Below are positions 55,732-60,319 of a DNA stretch of 60,319 nt, in pieces; the first letter of the stretch is position 1, and every line of letters starts with the position of its first letter. The translations under genes were made by a program, and so were the position numbers. The notes beneath the pieces are model-generated. The model saw nothing but the letters and a program-made list of their open reading frames with translations. It did no database searches and was not told the origin of the DNA. The stretch comes from an uncultured Pelagibacteraceae bacterium (lineage in GTDB: Bacteria > Pseudomonadota > Alphaproteobacteria > Pelagibacterales > Pelagibacteraceae): assembly GCA_902624315.1 (NCBI GenBank), contig CACNXC010000007.1, positions 1 through 60,319 of the forward strand, given 5' to 3'.

Positions 55732-56706
55732 ATGAAAAAAAGCTTTAAATTATTTTTAGCTGCTACTTTTTTAGTAACTGAATTTTTCGTTGTTGCTCTT
55801 CCATTGATGATTACTTCTGCTAAAGCAGATGGTCACCCAATTCAAGCTATCACGCATGCTGGTTTTGGTGGTGGAACTGACGTAACTACTAGAATGATGT
55901 TATTAAGAGCAAGAAGAGTTCTTAAACAAGATATGCAATTAGTGAATAAAAAAGGTGGTGGCGGTGCTGCATCTATGGATTATATGATGACTTTACCTGC
56001 AGATGGTAACCACACTTTAACTTGGACTACTGGACATGCGGTGTCAATGGCTTTAGGAAAAACTAAAGTTAAAATTAGTGATATGCAACCATTAGCGAGA
56101 GGAACTGATGATCCACAATTATTCGTTGTAAATTGTAAATCTGATATCAAGGATGCTAAAAAGTTTATCAGTACACAAAAATCAAAATCATTAAAATATG
56201 GTACAACACATACAGGTGGTATTGATGATGTAAGTGCTATTGCTTTTACAAAAAAAGGTGGATTAAAAGATCCAACTATTGTTGCTTATAAAGGAGTTGC
56301 TCCGATTAAAACAAACTTAATCAAAGGTGATATCGATGTTGGCGTTCTTAATTTAGGTGAAGCATTGACCGAGATCAATGAAGGTAAACTTTGTGTATCA
56401 GTTGTGCTAGCTAATAATAGAATGGCTAAGATTGGTGACTCTCCGACTGCCAAAGAACTAGGTATACCAGTTTCTTTATCTACAGTTAGAGGATTTGTAA
56501 CTAAAAAAGGTGCTCCAGCAGACAGAGTGAAACAATTAGAAGCTGGAATGATGAAAGCTATGAGCCATAACTACTATAAAAATTTCTTAACTGAAATTGG
56601 TCTTGATGAGACTAGTGTAGTTGGTGCTGATGAGTGGGGTAAGCAAATGGAAGAAATGCTTACTGAAATGACAGCTCAATTAAAAGCTTTAGGTTACATT
56701 AAGTAA
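55732..56706 (+). CDS. TctC-type (Bug) periplasmic solute-binding protein
   Basis: Receptor of a tripartite tricarboxylate-type transporter. The 324 residues begin with a signal peptide of about 32 residues (cleavage after SAKADG-like text). The mature part has the pattern QAITHAGFGGGTDVTTRMML, VNKKGGGGAASMDYM, LKYGTTHTGGIDDVSAIAF and DVGVLNLGEALTEI of Bug receptors that bind small carboxylates. A good AGAGGGAAAT ribosome site precedes it. It diverges from the dehydratase/PdxA operon over 69 bases. A terminator-like hairpin lies just downstream, inside tctB. Confidence 0.88.
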   Translation: MKKSFKLFLAATFLVTEFFVVALPLMITSAKADGHPIQAITHAGFGGGTDVTTRMMLLRARRVLKQDMQLVNKKGGGGAASMDYMMTLPADGNHTLTWTTGHAVSMALGKTKVKISDMQPLARGTDDPQLFVVNCKSDIKDAKKFISTQKSKSLKYGTTHTGGIDDVSAIAFTKKGGLKDPTIVAYKGVAPIKTNLIKGDIDVGVLNLGEALTEINEGKLCVSVVLANNRMAKIGDSPTAKELGIPVSLSTVRGFVTKKGAPADRVKQLEAGMMKAMSHNYYKNFLTEIGLDETSVVGADEWGKQMEEMLTEMTAQLKALGYIK

Positions 56707-56728
56707 TTAAAATTCGTACATTGATTAA

Positions 56729-57238
56729 ATGAGCGATGTACAAAAATCTAAAGGGGCAGACAAAAAAAGTTTGCCCCTTTTTTTTAATATTTCATTTAAA
56801 GTCATTTTTATTATTGTATTAATTTCGAGTGTTCTATTATATTTTACATTTACATTTGAGGAAGTTCCTCCAATTTTAAACAGAGGTATTCAACCAGCCA
56901 CATTTCCGAAAGCCCTATTAATTTTAATTATTTCACTTAGCTTAATTGTCTATTACTTATCAATCAAAGTTCCTTGGAATATTGAAAAAAAATTACCAAA
57001 TTCTTTTTATATTACCTTAGCTAGTTTTATTATTTTTTCAGTTGTAAGTGTTACTCTAGATTTCTTTCTCGGTATTTCAGTTTTATCAGTGTTAGTTTCA
57101 TTCTTTTGGGGTGAAAGAAGAATTTTCTATTTATTTTTAGTAGCTATAATTTTTCCAATAATAGTATTCATTTTTTTTGAGACTATTTTAGGGCTTAGAT
57201 TCCCCGGAGGTATTATCACAAATCTTTATTACAACTAA
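56729..57238 (+). CDS. TctB-type small membrane subunit
   Basis: A 169-residue inner-membrane protein with four hydrophobic segments, fitting TctB, the small subunit of the tripartite transporter. The segment after the first helix, EEVPPILNRGIQPATFPKAL, matches the family's conserved periplasmic loop. The ATG at 56729 is the only methionine in the open frame, so the start is firm even though a terminator-like hairpin sits at codons 8-19. It is followed by tctA after two bases. Confidence 0.82.
   Translation: MSDVQKSKGADKKSLPLFFNISFKVIFIIVLISSVLLYFTFTFEEVPPILNRGIQPATFPKALLILIISLSLIVYYLSIKVPWNIEKKLPNSFYITLASFIIFSVVSVTLDFFLGISVLSVLVSFFWGERRIFYLFLVAIIFPIIVFIFFETILGLRFPGGIITNLYYN
56750..56785 (+). 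terminator. Intrinsic-terminator-like hairpin inside the tctB coding start
   Basis: AAAGGGGCAGAC (56750-56761) pairs with GTTTGCCCCTTT (56769-56780) around a seven-A loop, 12 pairs including one G-T, followed by T to 56785 (eight T in all counting the arm end). It has every mark of a rho-independent terminator, and it lies 44 bases after the tctC stop but within codons 8-19 of tctB. It probably lets most transcripts end after tctC. Confidence 0.85.
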
Positions 57239-57240
57239 TT

Positions 57241-58704
57241 ATGGAAAATTTATCTTTAATGCTAGCTCCTTTATTAAGTTCAAAGTTAATGATTGTATTA
57301 ATTTTTGGAACACTTTTTGGTTTAATACTTGGTGTTTTACCTGGGCTTGGACCAACAACAGGAGGTGCTTTAATTTTGCCTTTTACAATGACATTAGATC
57401 CCTTATCAGCAATTGTTTTATTGACCGCAATTTATTGTGCTGGAACTTATGGAGGTGCAATCACTGCAGTTTTAATTAACACACCTGGAACACCGGCTGC
57501 TGCTGCTACATGCTTAGATGGATATCCACTCGCTCAAAAAGGAGAAGCTGGAAGAGCTCTAGGTATGGCCACTGTATCAAGTACAATAGGAGGAATTTTT
57601 AGTGTTGTAGTTTTGGTTTTTTTTGCTCCACTACTTGCTCAATTAGCATATGAATTTGGTCAACCTGAATATTTTGCTTTAGCAATCTTTGGTTTGACGA
57701 TGCTTGCATCTATAGGTGAGGGAAGTCCAATTAAAAATTTGATAGCAGGTGCGTTTGGTATTTTAATATCAACAATTGGTAAAGATTTCATGACATCGAT
57801 TGATAGATTTACTTTTGGAATAAATGAGTTATCAGAAGGTATTGGTTTTATTCCTGTTGTTGTTGGTTTATTTGCTATCAGTGAAATGTTAACGCAATCA
57901 ACTTTACTAGATCAGATATTTAAACGGGTAGCTCTAAAAGCTGTTAAACTGCCTTCAATTTCAGATTACAAAAAAACGTGGATTACCATTTTAAGATCTT
58001 CAGGAATTGGATCTTTTATTGGAGTTCTACCAGCAGAGGGTGGAACTGTTGCTTCATTAATTGGATATTCGGAGGCAAAAAGATGGTCAAAAAATCCAGA
58101 AGAATTTGGAAAAGGTTCAGTAGAGGGCATAGCTGGTGCTGAAGCAGCGAATAATGCTGCTACAGGAGGTGCAATGGTACCAACGTTAGCGCTGGGAATA
58201 CCTGGAAGTGCTACAACCGCTGTAATTTTAACAGGTCTTATTATTCATGGTGTTAGACCAGGTCCAGATTTATTTAGAGAACAACCAGATTTTCTTTATG
58301 GAATCTTTGGTTCAATGCTAATAGCAAATGTTTTATTTTTTATATTTGGTTTTTTTGGTGCAAAGATCTTTGCTAGAATAACTTTAGTTCCAAATAAATT
58401 ACTTTGGCCGATGATTTTTGCAGTTTCTGTTTGTGGAACTTACTCACTTAGTCAATCAATGTTAGATGTATGGATAATGTTATTTTTTGGCATAATTGGA
58501 TTCTTTATGAGACGTTATGGTTTTTCAGTTGTCCCGGTTATAATAGGTTTAATCTTGGGAGAACTAGTAGAAGGAACTTTAAGACAATCTCTAGTAATTT
58601 TTGAAGGTAATTGGTTGGAGTTTTTAACAAGACCTATAGCTGTATCTTTCTTTATTTTGTCTTTCATTGCATTAATTTTTCCACTATTAAGAAAGAAAAA
58701 TTAA
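57241..58704 (+). CDS. TctA-type large membrane subunit
   Basis: A 487-residue inner-membrane protein with around eleven helices, the large subunit of the tripartite tricarboxylate transporter. Characteristic stretches are GLILGVLPGLGPTTGGALIL, YGGAITAVLINTPGTPAAAA, LPAEGGTVASLIGYSEAKRW and AANNAATGGAMVPTLALGIP. The two homologous halves with the PGLGPT-like and PAEGGT-like signatures are visible. Its last base starts the next gene (TAATG overlap), tying the transporter to the following SDR and hydrolase. Confidence 0.95.
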   Translation: MENLSLMLAPLLSSKLMIVLIFGTLFGLILGVLPGLGPTTGGALILPFTMTLDPLSAIVLLTAIYCAGTYGGAITAVLINTPGTPAAAATCLDGYPLAQKGEAGRALGMATVSSTIGGIFSVVVLVFFAPLLAQLAYEFGQPEYFALAIFGLTMLASIGEGSPIKNLIAGAFGILISTIGKDFMTSIDRFTFGINELSEGIGFIPVVVGLFAISEMLTQSTLLDQIFKRVALKAVKLPSISDYKKTWITILRSSGIGSFIGVLPAEGGTVASLIGYSEAKRWSKNPEEFGKGSVEGIAGAEAANNAATGGAMVPTLALGIPGSATTAVILTGLIIHGVRPGPDLFREQPDFLYGIFGSMLIANVLFFIFGFFGAKIFARITLVPNKLLWPMIFAVSVCGTYSLSQSMLDVWIMLFFGIIGFFMRRYGFSVVPVIIGLILGELVEGTLRQSLVIFEGNWLEFLTRPIAVSFFILSFIALIFPLLRKKN

Positions 58705-59453
58705 TGAATAAATATAATTTTGAAAATAGAAATGCTGTTGTAACTGGTGGAGCACAAGGATTTGGCTATGCGATATCAAAAAGAATTATAGAGTCAGGTG
58801 GAAAAGTAATTATCTGGGATATTGACAAGTCTGCAATTGATAAAGCAAAAAAAGAAATCAATTCAAATAATTTTCATTCTCAAGAAGTTGACATAATAGA
58901 TTTTAAAAATATTGAAAACGCAATTAATGATATTGAGACAAAATTTGGCAAAATAGATATTTTTGTAAATAATGCTGGTATGACAGGTATGAATGCTAAA
59001 GTTTGGGAATATCCTTTAGATGAATGGAAAAAAGTAATTGACTTAAATCTAAATGCAACTTTTTATTGTTGTCGAGCTATAGTTCCTCACATGATCAAAA
59101 ATAATTATGGCAGAATAATAAATATTGCTTCTATTGCGGGTAAAGAGGGTAATCCAAATGCAAGCGCCTATAGCACATCCAAAGCAGGAGTAATTGGTTT
59201 GACAAAATCCTTGGGCAAGGAGCTAGCTGATAAAAATATTGCTGTAAATTGTGTCACACCAGCTGCAGCAAAAACGAGAATTTTTGACCAGATGACAGAA
59301 GAACATATAAACTATATGTTGTCTAAAATACCGAGAAATCGGTTTGCGAAAGTAGATGAATTAGCTTCCTTGGTATGTTGGTTAGCAAGTGAAGAAAATT
59401 CATTTAGCACAGCGGCAGTATTTGATTTGAGTGGTGGAAGAGCAACATATTAA
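58704..59453 (+). CDS. SDR dehydrogenase, 2-keto-3-deoxy-fuconate/rhamnonate type
   Basis: A 249-residue short-chain dehydrogenase. The ATG at 58704 overlaps the tctA stop; the open frame extends upstream inside tctA but the classical fold starts here (NAVVTGGAQGFGYAI). The active site is S-x-Y-x-x-x-K in ASAYSTSKAG and the NAG motif is VNNAGMT. The lines VNCVTPAAAKTRIFDQMTEE, LSKIPRNRF and VFDLSGGRATY are reminiscent of 2-keto-3-deoxy-L-fuconate/rhamnonate 4-dehydrogenases as I remember them. It would oxidise the product of the dehydratase at 53492. Confidence 0.85.
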   Translation: MNKYNFENRNAVVTGGAQGFGYAISKRIIESGGKVIIWDIDKSAIDKAKKEINSNNFHSQEVDIIDFKNIENAINDIETKFGKIDIFVNNAGMTGMNAKVWEYPLDEWKKVIDLNLNATFYCCRAIVPHMIKNNYGRIINIASIAGKEGNPNASAYSTSKAGVIGLTKSLGKELADKNIAVNCVTPAAAKTRIFDQMTEEHINYMLSKIPRNRFAKVDELASLVCWLASEENSFSTAAVFDLSGGRATY

Positions 59454-59465
59454 AAAGGAGAATAA

Positions 59466-60314
59466 ATGAAATTGTGTAGAATAGGAAATATTGAAAAAGA
59501 AAAGCCGGCAATAATAGATAAAGAAAATAATTATCGAGACTTGTCTTCAATTATTAATGATTTAAATCCTGATACTTTAAATTTTGATACAATTGAAAAA
59601 ATAAAAAAAATAGATATTTCTACTTTACCTAAACTAGAGTCAAACTCTAGAATTGGTGCTTGTGTATCTAAGCCATCAAAGTTTATTGGAATAGGTTTGA
59701 ATTTTAAAGATCATGCTGAAGAACAAAATTTACCAATACCTAAAGAACCAATAATTTTTTCAAAATTTACCAGCTGTATTACAGGACCTAACGATCCAAT
59801 TATTGTTCCAAAGGGATCTAACCATACAGATTGGGAAGTGGAATTAGGTTTTGTTATAGGAAAAAAAGCTATTAATGTGAGTGTTGAGAATGCAATGGAT
59901 CATGTTCTTGGTTTTTTTTTAGTGAATGATGTTAGTGAGCGAAATTTTCAAAAGAACAAAGGTTTAACTTGGGATAAAGGAAAAGGATTTGATACTTTTG
60001 GTCCAATTGGTCCTTATATAGTTACAAAAGATGAAGTAACAGATTTTCAAAAACTTAATATGTTTTTAGATGTTGATGGAAAAAGAATGCAAACTGGAAA
60101 TACTGAACATATGATATTTGATATAAAAACGTTAGTCTCTTATATGAGCTCTTGTATGAGTTTACACCCAGGAGACATTTGTTGCACTGGAACGCCCCCA
60201 GGCGTTGGGGAAAATATGAGTCCACCTCATTTTTTAAAGGGAGGGGAGGAAGTAGTTTTAGGTGTTGATAAACTCGGAACCCAAAAACATCAAGTTGTTC
60301 CATACAAGGAATAA
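59466..60314 (+). CDS. Fumarylacetoacetate-hydrolase-family diketo-acid hydrolase
   Basis: A 282-residue FAH-fold hydrolase. Metal ligands are seen in DWEVELGFVIG (E-x-E) and VNDVSERNFQ (Asp), with GKGFDTFGPIGPYIVTKDEV, LVSYMSSCMSLHPGDICCTG and TPPGVGENMSPPHFLKGGEE typical of the 2,4-diketo-3-deoxy-fuconate hydrolase/ureidoglycolate-lyase-like class. After the SDR it would cut a 2,4-diketo-3-deoxy acid to pyruvate and a hydroxy acid. The gene is complete: its stop is five bases from the window's right edge. A ribosome site AAAGGAG precedes the ATG. Confidence 0.88.
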   Translation: MKLCRIGNIEKEKPAIIDKENNYRDLSSIINDLNPDTLNFDTIEKIKKIDISTLPKLESNSRIGACVSKPSKFIGIGLNFKDHAEEQNLPIPKEPIIFSKFTSCITGPNDPIIVPKGSNHTDWEVELGFVIGKKAINVSVENAMDHVLGFFLVNDVSERNFQKNKGLTWDKGKGFDTFGPIGPYIVTKDEVTDFQKLNMFLDVDGKRMQTGNTEHMIFDIKTLVSYMSSCMSLHPGDICCTGTPPGVGENMSPPHFLKGGEEVVLGVDKLGTQKHQVVPYKE

Positions 60315-60319
60315 TATAA

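Noticed and set aside
58611..58703. An upstream extension of the SDR gene with a hydrophobic stretch
   Set aside because: It is the tctA coding sequence in another frame; the Rossmann fold begins right after the ATG at 58704, which overlaps the tctA stop.
1..60319. tRNA or rRNA genes, insertion sequences, CRISPR arrays, attachment sites, an origin
   Set aside because: No T-loop/acceptor patterns, transposase frames, spaced direct repeats or DnaA-box clusters were seen; spacers are all shorter than about 140 bases.

Overview
This window looks like part of the chromosome of a streamlined, AT-rich marine alphaproteobacterium, most probably of the SAR11 (Pelagibacterales) type. The reasons are the very low GC content, lysine/asparagine/isoleucine-rich proteins, genes that abut or overlap by a few bases, and spacers never longer than about 140 bases. 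Alphaproteobacterial markers are present: an NDUFA12-type complex I subunit, DUF2155, HdaA, an alphaproteobacterial RNase E and an iscR-suf operon. I see no tRNA, rRNA, insertion sequence, prophage or CRISPR array. The assignment is inference from composition and gene content.

Positions 1-33592 are mostly housekeeping. First comes an envelope block (lptF-lptG-lptD-surA, minus strand), then pepA-ndk, purM-purN, a DUF2066 protein, hdaA, aspS and a stand-alone ribonucleotide-reductase C-terminal (TSCPD-type) protein. These are followed by NDUFA12 and DUF2155, fatty-acid and shikimate genes (aroQ-accB-accC), thiamine thiazole genes (thiS-thiG), RNase E, and a penicillin-binding protein 1A-prfB-AsmA-like operon in which prfB keeps its programmed +1 frameshift. 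Next are tyrS, anmK, a hydrolase and a complete iron-sulphur assembly operon (iscR-sufB-C-D-S-U-T-A) behind a recognisable IscR-type promoter.

Positions 33593-40775 hold glnA, a YbaK-type deacylase, a DMT exporter, a homocysteine methyltransferase, an aldehyde dehydrogenase with an odd lysine-rich in-frame leader, DUF779, a thioesterase and a GYD-domain protein.

Positions 40844-60314 are a catabolic island made of two connected loci. The first is a myo-inositol locus: iolG plus a sugar ABC transporter, iolE, iolD, a second Gfo/Idh dehydrogenase and a ROK kinase without the usual zinc cysteines. Embedded in it is an aldehyde dehydrogenase/HpaI-type aldolase/2-hydroxyacid dehydrogenase operon that ends in a pilin-like gene. 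The second is a sugar-acid locus: an acid-sugar dehydratase of the rhamnonate dehydratase type, a divergent PdxA paralog, a TctCBA tripartite tricarboxylate-type transporter, a 2-keto-3-deoxy-sugar-acid dehydrogenase-like SDR and an FAH-family diketo-acid hydrolase. Together the second set fits import of an aldonic acid and oxidative cleavage to pyruvate plus a hydroxy acid.

In both loci a terminator-like hairpin sits directly behind the solute-binding-protein gene. In the second locus it lies inside the first codons of tctB. Both could let the binding protein be made in excess over the membrane parts.
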